Shown here piece by piece: positions 52,065 through 61,557 of a DNA stretch of 64,000 nucleotides. Position 1 is the first letter of the stretch. Each line of letters begins with the position of its first letter. Made by a program: the position numbers and the translations under genes. Below the pieces are notes generated by a model that saw only the letters and a program-made list of their open reading frames with translations, was not told the DNA's origin and made no database searches. Location of the stretch: NCBI GenBank assembly GCA_016281815.1, contig JAEEJK010000110.1:40324-104323 (forward strand), in the 5' to 3' direction. This DNA comes from Prevotella sp. (GTDB taxonomy: Bacteria > Bacteroidota > Bacteroidia > Bacteroidales > Bacteroidaceae).

Positions 52065-54200
52065 CTACCCCTTCTTCCTTCTGGGCAGCAGGTGCCGCTT
52101 CAGCCAGATGACGAGTGCCTTGTAGGCGCTTTGCTCTTCCTGATGCTGTGGCTCAGCGAAGGTCATGGCGTCCATGCGGTCGCCAAATTGGTCGGGGAAC
52201 ACGATCATGAGGCTTTTGCCGGAGTAGTAATGTTCGATTTCGATGGGCAGTTTCTCAAAGGCGGTCTTGTAGGATATGTTGCCTTTTCGGGAGGTGATGA
52301 AGACCATCAGGTGGTCGTCGTTGACATGCTCGGCAAGGTGGGGCAGTTCGTTCCAGTGCTGCATGGGTTCGAAGGCGACCCTCACGCTGGGATGCTGGTG
52401 GCGGATATAGTCGCTGATGAGGTCGCAGCAGTCATGACGGGCATGGAAGACCATGCGGCAGTCAAGGTTGTCGCTCAGCCGGAGCAGTCTCTCAAGCCAT
52501 CGGATGAAGCCTGCCTCAAACTCGGCGCGGGAGGGCACGGCCACATGGATGCACCTCAGCGTGCTCAGCGGCTGTTTCAGCCTGACAAAGATGATCTGGC
52601 GGTTGAGTCCGTTGTACAGGCTCTGAGCGAACTCTCCCCAGAATTTGGGGGATATTTCCTTGTGGATGTGCAGTCCCATGATGATCTCAGAGGCATCAAA
52701 CTCCTTGAAGGCATGCTTGATGCCATTGGCAATGTTGGCGGCGATGCGCACTTGGGTCTGCATACGCACATCGGCCGCACTGGCCACTCTCTCCAGGTTG
52801 TCGAGCAGTCGCCGCCCGCGTTCCTGATTCTCATGACGGTGGTTGTCGTCATACACGATGTTGAGTGCCACCAGTCCGCGGCTGAGTTTCGCGTTGCGCA
52901 TCATGATGGCGACATGGAGCAGTCCCTCTGCCAGTTCGGGATATTTCACAGGGAGCAGGATCTTCTCGTCGTCTTGCTCCTGCATCTTCGGTGTGGTGCT
53001 GCCGCGCAGCACAATCCGCTTGGCCGTGCGCTCAGTGACGATACTGCTGAAGATACAAGTGATCAGAATCATGATGACCACCCCATTGAGCATGTCGTTG
53101 TCCACCAGGTAGTGCCCGGGTGATGTCTCCAGCCTCATGCCCACCATGACCATGGCGATGGCGCCTGCGGCATGCGCAGTGGTGAGTCCGCACATCAGAT
53201 GTCCCGAACTGATCGGCATGCGGAAATGGAGGCAGGCCATGAAGGCGGCAAGTGCCTTGCCGATGATGCCTACCGCCACCATGAACAGCACTACCCACAC
53301 AATGCCGCCGCCGTGGAACAGCACACGCACGTTGATGAGCATGCCCACACCGATGAGGAAATAGGGGATGAAGAGGGCGTTGCCGATGAACTCGATGCGG
53401 TTCATCAGAGGCGACACGCTGGGGATATAGCGGCTGAGAATCAGTCCGGCGAGGAAGGCGCCGAGGATGCCCTCCAGACTGACTGCCTCGGCAAGGGCTG
53501 CACTGAGGAACAGGATGGCGAGCACGAAGATGAACTGCATCACGGCATCCGAATATCGGTGGAGGAACATGCGGGTGAGCCGGGGAATGAACAGTATCAT
53601 TCCTGCACAGAATGCCACGATCTTGATGAGGAACCACATCCAGAACCAGAGGCCGCCACCCTCTCCAAACGAACTGGCGATGGCGGCGATGGCGGTCAGG
53701 GAGAGGAACAGTGCGATCATCGTCGAACCCACGCTCAGGGCGACGGCGGGATGCTGCTGAAGACCGTAGCGGCAGACGATGGGATAGGCTACCAATGTGT
53801 TGGAGGCCATGATGCATCCTAACAGGAGAGATGCCATCTGGGAGTAGTCCATGATCCAGTTGGCGAGAAAGTAGGTGATGACGAAGGGCACCACGGCGGT
53901 GAGCAGACCGAAAATCACATAATGGTTTTTCGACTTCCGCATGCTCTCCATGTCCATCTCAAGGCCGGCCAGGAACATGATGTAGTACATGCCCACCTTG
54001 CCGAACAACTCGAAGGAGTCATCGCGCTGGAGAATGTCAAGACCATATTCGCCCACCAATACTCCGGCAAGCACCATCCCGACAATGTGGGGAATCCTCA
54101 GTTTGCCCATGATGATAGGGGCCAACAGGATGATGCAGAGCACGACGAAGAAAATCAGCGTCGGGTTCGTGATGGGGAAGTATTGGGATATGTCGGGCAT
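52065..54200 (-). CDS. Cation/proton antiporter (CPA2) with universal-stress-like C-terminal region
   Basis: A 711-residue protein: about 12 membrane helices over residues 10-410 (CPA2 features GKLRIPHIVGMVLAGVLVG, LGAFLAGLILSR), followed by a soluble region (about 430-690) with two weakly similar halves like tandem universal stress domains. Start ATG 54200 is 8 nt from a TAACTTTG box; an upstream ATG at 54239 lies before the promoter and is rejected. Transports Na+ or K+ against H+; ion not known. Confidence 0.88.
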   Translation of the reverse strand: MPDISQYFPITNPTLIFFVVLCIILLAPIIMGKLRIPHIVGMVLAGVLVGEYGLDILQRDDSFELFGKVGMYYIMFLAGLEMDMESMRKSKNHYVIFGLLTAVVPFVITYFLANWIMDYSQMASLLLGCIMASNTLVAYPIVCRYGLQQHPAVALSVGSTMIALFLSLTAIAAIASSFGEGGGLWFWMWFLIKIVAFCAGMILFIPRLTRMFLHRYSDAVMQFIFVLAILFLSAALAEAVSLEGILGAFLAGLILSRYIPSVSPLMNRIEFIGNALFIPYFLIGVGMLINVRVLFHGGGIVWVVLFMVAVGIIGKALAAFMACLHFRMPISSGHLMCGLTTAHAAGAIAMVMVGMRLETSPGHYLVDNDMLNGVVIMILITCIFSSIVTERTAKRIVLRGSTTPKMQEQDDEKILLPVKYPELAEGLLHVAIMMRNAKLSRGLVALNIVYDDNHRHENQERGRRLLDNLERVASAADVRMQTQVRIAANIANGIKHAFKEFDASEIIMGLHIHKEISPKFWGEFAQSLYNGLNRQIIFVRLKQPLSTLRCIHVAVPSRAEFEAGFIRWLERLLRLSDNLDCRMVFHARHDCCDLISDYIRHQHPSVRVAFEPMQHWNELPHLAEHVNDDHLMVFITSRKGNISYKTAFEKLPIEIEHYYSGKSLMIVFPDQFGDRMDAMTFAEPQHQEEQSAYKALVIWLKRHLLPRRKKG

Positions 54201-54208
54201 AGGTGGTG

Positions 54209-54240
54209 CAAAGTTACAACTAAACAAGCAAAAAAACAAT
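54209..54240 (-). promoter_or_regulatory. Antiporter gene promoter
   Basis: Minus strand ATTG (54240-54237), 20 bp, TAACTTTG (54216-54209), nearly leaderless with respect to ATG 54200. Confidence 0.7.
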
Positions 54241-54244
54241 CATT

Positions 54245-54278
54245 TTTGACATGATTCGCCCAAAATGTTGTAATTTTG
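54245..54278 (+). promoter_or_regulatory. asd promoter
   Basis: TTTG (54245-54248), 22 bp, TAATTTTG (54271-54278). Divergent from the antiporter promoter, whose -33 box is 5 bp away. Confidence 0.7.
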
Positions 54279-54358
54279 CAACCCAAACGGGTGATATGGC
54301 CAACAAGTGGTGACCCACCTCCCAACTTCAATAGAAAACAAAAAGAAAAAGGAAAAAG

Positions 54359-55369
54359 ATGAAAGTAGCGATTGTAGGAGCCAGTGGCGCTGTCGGACAG
54401 GAATTCCTCCGAGTACTTGACGAGCGCAATTTTCCTATTGACGACCTGGTTTTGTTTGGATCAACCCGCAGCGCGGGCAGCAAGTACACCTTCCGTGGCA
54501 AGGAGTATGAGGTGAAACTCCTCCAGCATAATGATGACTTCCGCGATGTGGACATCGCGTTCACCTCGGCAGGGGCTGGCACCTCCAAGGAATTTGCAGA
54601 GACCATCACCAAGTATGGTGCCGTGATGATCGACAACTCCAGTGCCTTCCGCATGGATGATGACGTACCCCTGGTGGTGCCAGAGTGCAACGCCGAGGAT
54701 GCGCTCAACAGACCGCGTGGCATCATTGCCAACCCCAACTGCACCACCATCATGATGGTTGTGGTGCTCAAGCCTATAGAACAGTTGTCGCACATCCGCC
54801 GTGTGCGCGTTTCGAGTTACCAGAGCGCCAGTGGAGCAGGTGCTGCAGCCATGAAGGAACTGGAGCAGCAGTACCGTGAGATTGTTGAGGGTCAGCCTGT
54901 CACAGTCAAAAAGTTCCCGCATCAGTTGGCCTACAATGTCATCCCCCAGATTGATGTCTTCCAGCCCAATGGCTATACCAAGGAGGAGATGAAAATGTAT
55001 AATGAGACTCGGAAGATCATGCACTCCGATGTGCGCTGCTCTGCCACCTGCGTGCGTGTGTCGTCGCTCCGCTCACACTCTGAGAGCGTGTGGATTGAGA
55101 CAGAGTCTCCTGTCACCGTGGAACAGGCTCAGGCTGCCATCGCTGCTGCCCCGGGATGCACACTGTGTGATGACCCCGCCAATCTGGTTTATCCCATGCC
55201 GCTTGACACAGCCGGCCGCGACGATATCTTTGTGGGACGTGTGCGCAAGGACCTGGCAGACGACTGCGGCATCACACTGTGGCTGAGTGGTGACCAAATT
55301 CGCAAGGGGGCCGCGCTCAATGCCGTCCAAATCGCTGAATACCTCATCAAGGTGGGGAATGTGAAATAA
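54359..55369 (+). CDS. asd: Aspartate-semialdehyde dehydrogenase
   Basis: A 336-residue enzyme reducing aspartyl phosphate for lysine, threonine and methionine synthesis. N-terminal [14 protein letters not shown] binds NADP; catalytic Cys in NPNCTT; the dimer-domain motif [17 protein letters not shown] is present. Single gene with its own promoter and terminator. Confidence 0.96.
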   Translation: MKVAIVGASGAVGQEFLRVLDERNFPIDDLVLFGSTRSAGSKYTFRGKEYEVKLLQHNDDFRDVDIAFTSAGAGTSKEFAETITKYGAVMIDNSSAFRMDDDVPLVVPECNAEDALNRPRGIIANPNCTTIMMVVVLKPIEQLSHIRRVRVSSYQSASGAGAAAMKELEQQYREIVEGQPVTVKKFPHQLAYNVIPQIDVFQPNGYTKEEMKMYNETRKIMHSDVRCSATCVRVSSLRSHSESVWIETESPVTVEQAQAAIAAAPGCTLCDDPANLVYPMPLDTAGRDDIFVGRVRKDLADDCGITLWLSGDQIRKGAALNAVQIAEYLIKVGNVK

Positions 55370-55397
55370 CATCACAGGCTGGCGATGCATACATATC

Positions 55398-55431
55398 ATT
55401 GCCAGGGTCGGACAAGGCCTTGGCAATTTTT
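55398..55431 (+). terminator. asd terminator
   Basis: ATTGCCAGG pairs with CCTTGGCAAT (one bulge), followed by TTTTC. A preceding TGGCGATG/CATTGCCA hairpin competes with it. Confidence 0.75.
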
Positions 55432-55548
55432 CGCTGAGAAAAACTGGCTGTTCGCTGAATAGTATGGCTGTTGGCATACGATTTTTCTTATTTTGGCGTT
55501 GAGACAAACAAAAGGTTTCTGCAAAATGCGGCCATTTCGGTTGAATAA

Positions 55549-56304
55549 ATGATGAACATGAATGATATACTTGGCAGATTTGACAGCATCTCATTGGATG
55601 AGATGAGTGGCATCCGGCTCATGAACCGGATCGACACCAAGTTTGTCACCACCATGCCCGTGCTGCTGAGACTGCTGGACATGGCTCTGGATGAGTATAT
55701 GGCTCAGGAGATCGAAGGTGAGCGTAATATGCGCTACAGCACCACCTATTTTGATACGACTGACTACGATATGTTCTACATGCACCAGCATGGTCATGCC
55801 GGACGGCAGAAAATGAGGTTCCGCACCTATGTGAGTTCCAACCTCCAGTTCATGGAGGTGAAGACCAAGAACAACCATGGCAGGACAAAGAAAAAGCGCA
55901 TGAAGGTGACTGACATGGATCTCAGCGACCAGGAGAAACTGGATTTTCTGGCTCAGCATCTGGGCTATCCGGCAGATCGGCTGATGCCTGCCATCCACAA
56001 CAGTTTCGACCGCATCACTCTTGTCAACAAGGCTCGTACCGAACGGCTGACCATCGACACCAACCTGCAGTTTCACAATCTTGTGACGGACAGGGAAAGG
56101 CAGATGTCGCCCCTCGTCATCGTCGAACTCAAGCGCGACGGACTCTGCTATTCCCCAATACTGGAGATGCTCAGGGTGCTCAGAGTGTTCCCTCATGGTT
56201 TTAGCAAATATTGCATGGGATCGGCACTCACCAATGACCGGCTGAAGGTCAACCGCTTCAAACCCAAACTCATCGACATCAGGAAAATCGCACAGAATAT
56301 TTAA
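55549..56304 (+). CDS. VTC-domain protein (polyphosphate polymerase-like)
   Basis: A 251-residue protein with the VTC fold: NRIDTKFV, STTYFDTTDYDMFY, RQKMRFRTY and FMEVKTKN supply the basic and acidic tunnel residues, and VIVELKRD closes the domain. In yeast VTC makes polyphosphate; bacterial relatives are largely uncharacterised. Alternative starts at 55552 and 55558. The gene is 25 bp before a DUF4956 membrane gene, a common pairing. Confidence 0.85.
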   Translation: MMNMNDILGRFDSISLDEMSGIRLMNRIDTKFVTTMPVLLRLLDMALDEYMAQEIEGERNMRYSTTYFDTTDYDMFYMHQHGHAGRQKMRFRTYVSSNLQFMEVKTKNNHGRTKKKRMKVTDMDLSDQEKLDFLAQHLGYPADRLMPAIHNSFDRITLVNKARTERLTIDTNLQFHNLVTDRERQMSPLVIVELKRDGLCYSPILEMLRVLRVFPHGFSKYCMGSALTNDRLKVNRFKPKLIDIRKIAQNI

Positions 56305-56329
56305 TAATCATTCAACATAAGATTACGTA

Positions 56330-56989
56330 ATGGACATTATCGCCAACCTCATTTCTGCGGAATACCTGCACATGCTTGTCAGGTTTGCCATCTGCATGGC
56401 TGTCAACTGGGTCATCGTCGACTTGCTCTACTATCCCAAGAGCAAACGGCGTGACTTCTTTTTTACCTTCATGCTCATCGGAGTGGCCATATTCTTCATC
56501 GTCTTCTTCATGATTTTCGTCTTGGAGGACATGAAGGGAAAAACTGGAATCGGCGTGGGTATCGGCATGTTCGGCATCTTCAGCATCATGCGCTACCGCA
56601 CAGACGCCATGCCTGTGAGGGAGATGACTTATCTCTTCATCGTCCTCTGCCTGTCGGTGGTCAATGCGCTCGCGTCTACAATGCCGGTTACGGAACTTTT
56701 TCTCACCAACGTGCTCATCGTCATCTGCGTATGGGGCTGTGAGAAAAGCCTCAAGGTGGTGCCTTGCAAACTCATCCAGTACGACCGGATGGAACTGATC
56801 AAGCCCGAGCGGAGGGCAGAACTCATTGAGGACATCAAAGAGCGGACAGGACTTGACATCATCAAGGTGGAGGTCGGCGGCATCGACATGTTGCGCGACA
56901 TGGCGGTCGTCAAGGTGTATTACCGCAGCAAACATTCATCCTCGGTGGATGATAAGGTAAAACTGCGCAGGACGGATTTCAGTGATTAA
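56330..56989 (+). CDS. DUF4956 membrane protein
   Basis: A 219-residue protein with four or so membrane helices (about 15-35, 43-65, 70-90, 100-130) and a soluble C-terminal ferredoxin-like region (about 150-205). It resembles DUF4956 proteins that accompany VTC-domain genes, so a role in polyphosphate handling is inferred. Confidence 0.85.
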   Translation: MDIIANLISAEYLHMLVRFAICMAVNWVIVDLLYYPKSKRRDFFFTFMLIGVAIFFIVFFMIFVLEDMKGKTGIGVGIGMFGIFSIMRYRTDAMPVREMTYLFIVLCLSVVNALASTMPVTELFLTNVLIVICVWGCEKSLKVVPCKLIQYDRMELIKPERRAELIEDIKERTGLDIIKVEVGGIDMLRDMAVVKVYYRSKHSSSVDDKVKLRRTDFSD

Positions 56990-57013
56990 AATATGATACA
57001 ATCAGAGCATCGT

Positions 57014-57790
57014 ATGAAAAAGGGCTTTCTGTTGCTGATGATGTGCGCACTGCCCCTGCTGGGTTTTGCGCAAAGCGATGATTTCGGTACCATTCTCTCT
57101 GTGGAGGCAGACAAAAAGATTACCAAACCTCTGCATGTGGGATTCGAGGCAGAGATGCGCACCCGCGATCATGTGAAGGCCGTCGACCGATGGTCGGGTG
57201 GGGTGAGCATTTCCTACAAACTGCTTTCATGGCTGAAGGCGTCTGCAGGATATACATTGCTGTATGACAATTTCGAGCGCATCTCATATTATGAAGAGGG
57301 CGACGGAAAAGTAAAGAAAGGCATTGTGAACGTGGGCGACCCGAAGAAGCGGGGGGAGTATTGGGGAATCCGGAACCGGTTCCATGTGACGCTCACCGGC
57401 AGCCAGAAGTTCGGCAACCTGGAACTGTCGCTCCGGGAGAGGTGGCAGTACACCTACCGGCCTCAACATACTGTGGATGAGAGATACAGTTACTATGACG
57501 AGGATTGGGACGGTGAGGAGCATACCTACAGAGGCAAGGGAAAGAATATACTGCGCAGCAGGTTCATGGCGGAATACAACTCCAAGTCATTCCCTCTGAC
57601 TCCCTTTGTCAGTGTCGAGGCATTCAATGCCTGGAACCTGGAGAAAGTCCGCTATCAGGCGGGCGGAGATTGGAAAATCAACAAAAAGAATATCGTCACG
57701 TTGTTCTACCGCTACCAGACCGTGAATGATGATTCCGATTTTGAGCCCAACCGCCACAGTATAGGCTTGTCGTATAAGGTGAAGTTCTAA
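57014..57790 (+). CDS. DUF2490 outer-membrane barrel protein
   Basis: A 258-residue exported protein; signal peptide about 1-20 (PLLGFAQ) when ATG 57014 is used (56993 adds seven residues). The rest shows alternating strands typical of DUF2490 barrels (WLKASAGYTLLYDNF, LRERWQYTYRP, RHSIGLSYKVKF end). It completes a VTC-DUF4956-DUF2490 operon. Confidence 0.82.
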   Translation: MKKGFLLLMMCALPLLGFAQSDDFGTILSVEADKKITKPLHVGFEAEMRTRDHVKAVDRWSGGVSISYKLLSWLKASAGYTLLYDNFERISYYEEGDGKVKKGIVNVGDPKKRGEYWGIRNRFHVTLTGSQKFGNLELSLRERWQYTYRPQHTVDERYSYYDEDWDGEEHTYRGKGKNILRSRFMAEYNSKSFPLTPFVSVEAFNAWNLEKVRYQAGGDWKINKKNIVTLFYRYQTVNDDSDFEPNRHSIGLSYKVKF

Positions 57791-57813
57791 ACACGGCTCG
57801 GTCTGTGTTTTTT
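57790..57813 (+). terminator. Terminator of the VTC operon
   Basis: AACACGG/CTGTGTT stem (one G-U), 6-nt loop, then TTTT, starting at the stop codon of the DUF2490 gene. Confidence 0.75.
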
Positions 57814-57814
57814 A

Positions 57815-57909
57815 GACAAAATAACGGAGGAGTCAATCATCTGGCCCCTCCGCTGCTTTTTGAATATGATAATTTGTGTTGGTTGATTTCGTATTCGTGT
57901 GCAAAGTTA
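57815..57909 (-). other. Possible small transcript or bidirectional terminator
   Basis: On the minus strand a TAACTTTG box (57909-57902; TTTT at 20 bp upstream) precedes about 80 nt ending in CGGAGGGG/CTCCTCCG (8 bp with one G-U) and TTATTTTG. On the plus strand the same hairpin is followed by CTGCTTTTT and may simply be a terminator. The remaining DNA to 58061 shows no gene. Confidence 0.3.
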
Positions 57910-58061
57910 ACACTATTTAGGAGGACATGAAAATAAAAGCGCTGTTTTGTTATATCTATTTTTTGTCTGATTAGGAAATGACCAATCAAAAGGTAACAAC
58001 ATTTTTGGGGCGTCAGAATAAATATTTTCTTTTGAGTTGCATGTTTTTACGTGTCTTTCAT

Positions 58062-58069
58062 TATCTTTG
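58062..58069 (+). promoter_or_regulatory. -7 box of the GH2 gene
   Basis: TATCTTTG, about 40 nt before ATG 58109; a poor GTTG stands 22 bp upstream. Confidence 0.5.
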
Positions 58070-58108
58070 CATCAGATATTGTTTTATTTCCTCAATCTAT
58101 TGAAAATC

Positions 58109-59911
58109 ATGAGAAAATTATGTTTATTGCTGATGATGGTAGCCTTGGCGGCTTATGGTGAGCCAATTCAGGCTCCTGTGAATGTGAAGGGGCACAACGG
58201 ACAATCGCTCAATGGCGACTGGCATTATATTGTGGATGTCCAGGAAGAAGGCTTCTATGACTACAGGATGAATGAGACACGGTGGGGCTTTTTCATCAAT
58301 GCCAAACCCCAACGGCCGGAAGACCTGATAGAGTATGATTTCGACAAGTCGCCCACCATGCATATACCGGGTGACTGGAATACACAGGACGAGCGCCTCT
58401 TTTTCTATGAGGGCTGTGTATGGTTCAAGCGCGACTTCAACTGCTCCAAGAGACCTGGCATGCGCTATCTTTTGCATTTTGGAGCCGTCAACTATGAGGC
58501 CATTGTCTATGTCAATGGAGTAAAAGTAGGACGACATGAGGGCGGCTTCACACCCTTCTGCTTCGATGTGACCGAACAGGTGAAGGATGGCGACAATTTC
58601 GTCATTGTGAAAGTGGACAACAAGCGCAAGGCTTCAAATGTGCCCACTCTTATTTTCGACTGGTGGAACTATGGTGGCATCACCCGTGACGTCACATTGC
58701 TCACCCTGTCGTCCACATACATCGCTGATTATTCTCTGACACTCGACGGAAAGAATACAGCCCAACTGAAATTCACCGCCCAACTCAGTGAGAAAAGAGA
58801 TGGTGAGACAGTGAGGCTGAATGTTCCCGAACTGAATATTGACCGCCAGTTCAACACCAATGCTGAAGGGAAGGTGGAGACCATCATCAGGGTAAAGCCG
58901 CAGTTGTGGTCACCCGAGTCTCCCAAACTCTATCAGATGACAGTCACTGGTGCCGGAGAGATCATCAAGGATGAGGTGGGATTCCGTACCATAGAGACTC
59001 GGGGCAAGGAGATCTTGCTCAATGGAAAACCTGTCTTCCTGCGTGGCATCAGCATCCATGAGGAGAAGGCCAATGGTGGTGGCAGGGCCAACAGTGCGGA
59101 TGATGCACGTCTCCTGCTCTCATGGGCTAAGGATCTGGGGTGCAATTTCGTCAGGTTGGCTCATTATCCCCATAATGAGTACATGGTGAGGGAAGCAGAG
59201 AAAATGGGCATTATGGTATGGTCGGAGATTCCTTGCTATTGGACCATCGACTGGACCAACCCCGCCACACTGGAAAATGCACGCGCGCAGATTCGGGATA
59301 TGATCGCACGTGACCGCAACCGTGCCAATGTCATCATCTGGAGCATCGCCAACGAGACTCCTCATTCTCAGGAGCGCGACGCCTTCCTCAGCAATCTCGC
59401 CCAATATGCCCGTTCACTGGATGCGACACGCCTCATCAGCATGGCGATGGAGGTGACATCGGCATCCAACTTCAAGAACAGGCTGCAGGACAATATGAAC
59501 AAATATGTGGATGTCGTCAGTTTCAATGAATATATTGGATGGTATCGTGACGTGCACGATGCTCCCAAGATGGAGTGGGAGATACCATACCAAAAGCCTG
59601 TCATCGTCAGTGAGTTCGGAGGCGGTGCCAAGCAGGGATATCATGGGGAGAAAAACCAAAGGTGGACTGAGGAGTTTCAGGCTAATCTCTATGAGGAAAA
59701 CCTCAAGATGCTGGAGAAGATAGACGGACTGGCCGGTATGACACCTTGGATCCTCAAGGATTTCCGGTCGCCACGCCGTGTGTTGCCCGATGTGCAGGAC
59801 TATTATAATAGAAAAGGTGTCGTAGGCGATAACGGCAAACACAAGATGGCCTTTGATATCTTGCGTGCTTGGTATGCGAAGAAGGCCGGTGGTAAAAATG
59901 TAAACGAATGA
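58109..59911 (+). CDS. GH2-family glycosidase (beta-glucuronidase-like)
   Basis: A 600-residue exported enzyme. Signal peptide about 1-17, sugar-binding jelly roll (about 20-190; FEGCVWFKRDF-like YEGCVWFKRDF), Ig-like domain (about 190-275), then the barrel with acid/base Glu in WSIANETPHS and nucleophile Glu in PVIVSEFGG. It resembles beta-glucuronidases more than galactosidases, but substrate specificity cannot be fixed from motifs. The frame is open upstream to 58037, but the -7 box lies inside it, so ATG 58109 is chosen. Confidence 0.88.
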   Translation: MRKLCLLLMMVALAAYGEPIQAPVNVKGHNGQSLNGDWHYIVDVQEEGFYDYRMNETRWGFFINAKPQRPEDLIEYDFDKSPTMHIPGDWNTQDERLFFYEGCVWFKRDFNCSKRPGMRYLLHFGAVNYEAIVYVNGVKVGRHEGGFTPFCFDVTEQVKDGDNFVIVKVDNKRKASNVPTLIFDWWNYGGITRDVTLLTLSSTYIADYSLTLDGKNTAQLKFTAQLSEKRDGETVRLNVPELNIDRQFNTNAEGKVETIIRVKPQLWSPESPKLYQMTVTGAGEIIKDEVGFRTIETRGKEILLNGKPVFLRGISIHEEKANGGGRANSADDARLLLSWAKDLGCNFVRLAHYPHNEYMVREAEKMGIMVWSEIPCYWTIDWTNPATLENARAQIRDMIARDRNRANVIIWSIANETPHSQERDAFLSNLAQYARSLDATRLISMAMEVTSASNFKNRLQDNMNKYVDVVSFNEYIGWYRDVHDAPKMEWEIPYQKPVIVSEFGGGAKQGYHGEKNQRWTEEFQANLYEENLKMLEKIDGLAGMTPWILKDFRSPRRVLPDVQDYYNRKGVVGDNGKHKMAFDILRAWYAKKAGGKNVNE

Positions 59912-60025
59912 GCGACAAGAATAAGAAAAAACTACAACTTATTTTAAAATTGTAAGCAAAACACTTATTTTTGTGATATTTTGAAAGGAGTTCGGTGAAT
60001 TTCCTTTCTAATTGTTAAATGTGTT

Positions 60026-60064
60026 AAAAATTCATAGGGAAGAGAACAACCTATGAATTTTTTT
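60026..60064 (+). terminator. Terminator after the GH2 gene
   Basis: AAAAATTCATAGG pairs with CCTATGAATTTTT (13 bp, 11-nt loop) and runs into TT. Confidence 0.9.
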
Positions 60065-60066
60065 CA

Positions 60067-60074
60067 TATATTTG
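60067..60074 (+). promoter_or_regulatory. -7 box of the small conserved gene
   Basis: TATATTTG directly after the terminator; the leader would be about 70 nt. No -33 box, as the terminator occupies that space. Confidence 0.4.
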
Positions 60075-60149
60075 TGTGTGACATACTAATAACTCTCTTT
60101 TCAACTATCATCAACGATTCATTGTTCATAACCTAAAAAACTTACTATC

Positions 60150-60440
60150 ATGACAAAGAAAGTGGAAATGCAGGCTTTGCAGGATTGTCTGGATGAGTAT
60201 ATGACTCAGACGGGCAAGCATGAGATTGACGAGATGGAGGCCAACTCCGCCCTCGCTCGTGCAGGACTGCTCGCAGATGAAGAACCTTCCCCGGGGCGGC
60301 CCTTGAGGGAAATCCTTATCCGTCTGCGTGACAGCAATCTCCTCCCGCAAAACATCAGGCACATGTATGGCCGTTGGAAGATACGGCTGTCAAGAACCAT
60401 TGCGAAAGCCCCTCTCTTCTTTCAGTTCCAATGCGACTGA
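60150..60440 (+). CDS. Small protein of unknown function (96 residues)
   Basis: Acidic N-terminal half (QDCLDEYMTQTGKHEIDEME) and a basic C-terminal half (PLREILIRLRDSNLLPQNIR, RWKIRLSRT). No signal peptide or membrane segment. The second half looks like a small nucleic-acid-binding or protein-binding fold but I do not recognise a family. Good isolation from neighbours, an upstream -7 box and codon use like the genes around it support it as real. Confidence 0.65.
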   Translation: MTKKVEMQALQDCLDEYMTQTGKHEIDEMEANSALARAGLLADEEPSPGRPLREILIRLRDSNLLPQNIRHMYGRWKIRLSRTIAKAPLFFQFQCD

Positions 60441-60463
60441 TATGATTTAGATTTTATGACTTG

Positions 60464-60516
60464 AACAAGTCCTTGAGACGCAAATTCTTGTGTCTCTATG
60501 GGATGACGGACTTGTT
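60464..60516 (+). other. Nested stem-loop after the small gene
   Basis: AACAAGTCC (60464-60472) pairs with GGACTTGTT (60508-60516); inside it GAGACGCAA (60475-60483) pairs with TTGTGTCTC (60488-60496, one G-U), loop ATTC. No T-run follows. It may protect the 3' end of the upstream mRNA or be a small RNA domain. Confidence 0.5.
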
Positions 60517-60643
60517 TGCCGACCGTTAATAATCAATAATCCATGGCTTTCTTGGTTAAAAAAAGATAACATGATGCAACAAAATAACGGTTCTGCTCGT
60601 CTATAAGCAAAAAGGTCAAATGTTTTACGTAAACTTTAACAAA

Positions 60644-61486
60644 ATGATGAGAAATAAGATTTTTCTGTTTTCGCTGGTGGCTGCAGGGATATTGATGAGC
60701 AGTTGTGCCAGCAAGAAGGATTTGCTCAACTGCCAGAGTGAGAACCGCACACTTACAAGCAACTATCAGGATGCCAAGGAGCAATTGGCGGCAAGCAACG
60801 CGAGAGTGGCAAGCCTCGAGGAGCAACTCGCCCAGGCAAAGAAAGACTATGCAAGATTGCAGCGTTCACTTGACAAGAGCCTGACAAACGTCAGTCAGAA
60901 CAATGTGAGCATTGAGAAACTGGTGGACCAGATCAACGAGTCCAACCAATATATCCGTCATCTGGTGGAGGTGAAGAGCAAGAGCGACTCCCTCAACATG
61001 GTGCTCACCAACAACCTCACCCGCTCTCTGAGCAAGGAGGAGTTGAAGGAGGTGGATGTACAGGTGCTCAAGGGTGTTGTCTATATCTCTCTTGCCGACA
61101 ACATGCTCTACAAGAGCGCCAGTTACGAGATCAACAGCCGTGCACAGGAAACCCTCAGCAAGATTGCCAAGATCATTATCGACTACAAGGATTATGACGT
61201 GCTTGTGGAAGGCAATACCGACAATGTGCCCATCACCCGTGAGAACATCCGCAACAACTGGGACCTCAGTTGTCTGCGTGCCTCTAGTGTAGTGCAATAC
61301 CTGCAAAACAATTTCGGGGTGGATCCGAAGCGCCTTACAGCAGGCGGACGGGGTGAGTACAATCCCCTCACCACCAATGATACCGAAGTGGGCAAGCAGC
61401 GCAACCGCCGCACCCAGATCATCATCACGCCGAAACTCGATCAGTTTATGGAATTGATTGATGCCGCTCCTGAAAACAACGACTGA
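60644..61486 (+). CDS. OmpA-family peptidoglycan-binding lipoprotein
   Basis: A 280-residue lipoprotein: lipobox LMSSC (about residue 21), a coiled coil (about 30-120; LAASNARVASLEEQLAQAKK) and a C-terminal OmpA domain (about 150-265; VLVEGNTDNVP, RRTQIIITP). It probably links outer membrane and cell wall. ATG 60644 or 60647. Confidence 0.9.
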   Translation: MMRNKIFLFSLVAAGILMSSCASKKDLLNCQSENRTLTSNYQDAKEQLAASNARVASLEEQLAQAKKDYARLQRSLDKSLTNVSQNNVSIEKLVDQINESNQYIRHLVEVKSKSDSLNMVLTNNLTRSLSKEELKEVDVQVLKGVVYISLADNMLYKSASYEINSRAQETLSKIAKIIIDYKDYDVLVEGNTDNVPITRENIRNNWDLSCLRASSVVQYLQNNFGVDPKRLTAGGRGEYNPLTTNDTEVGKQRNRRTQIIITPKLDQFMELIDAAPENND

Positions 61487-61523
61487 TCCGAATTCTCCCT
61501 GAGGGAATCGGGACATAAGACTG

Positions 61524-61557
61524 GGCGCCACATCTTGAAAAAGGTGTGGCGCCTTTA
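61524..61557. terminator. Terminator between convergent OmpA and protease genes
   Basis: GGCGCCACA (61524-61532) pairs with TGTGGCGCC (61545-61553), followed on the plus strand by TTTATCTTT. Overlaps the stop of the minus-strand gene. Confidence 0.8.
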
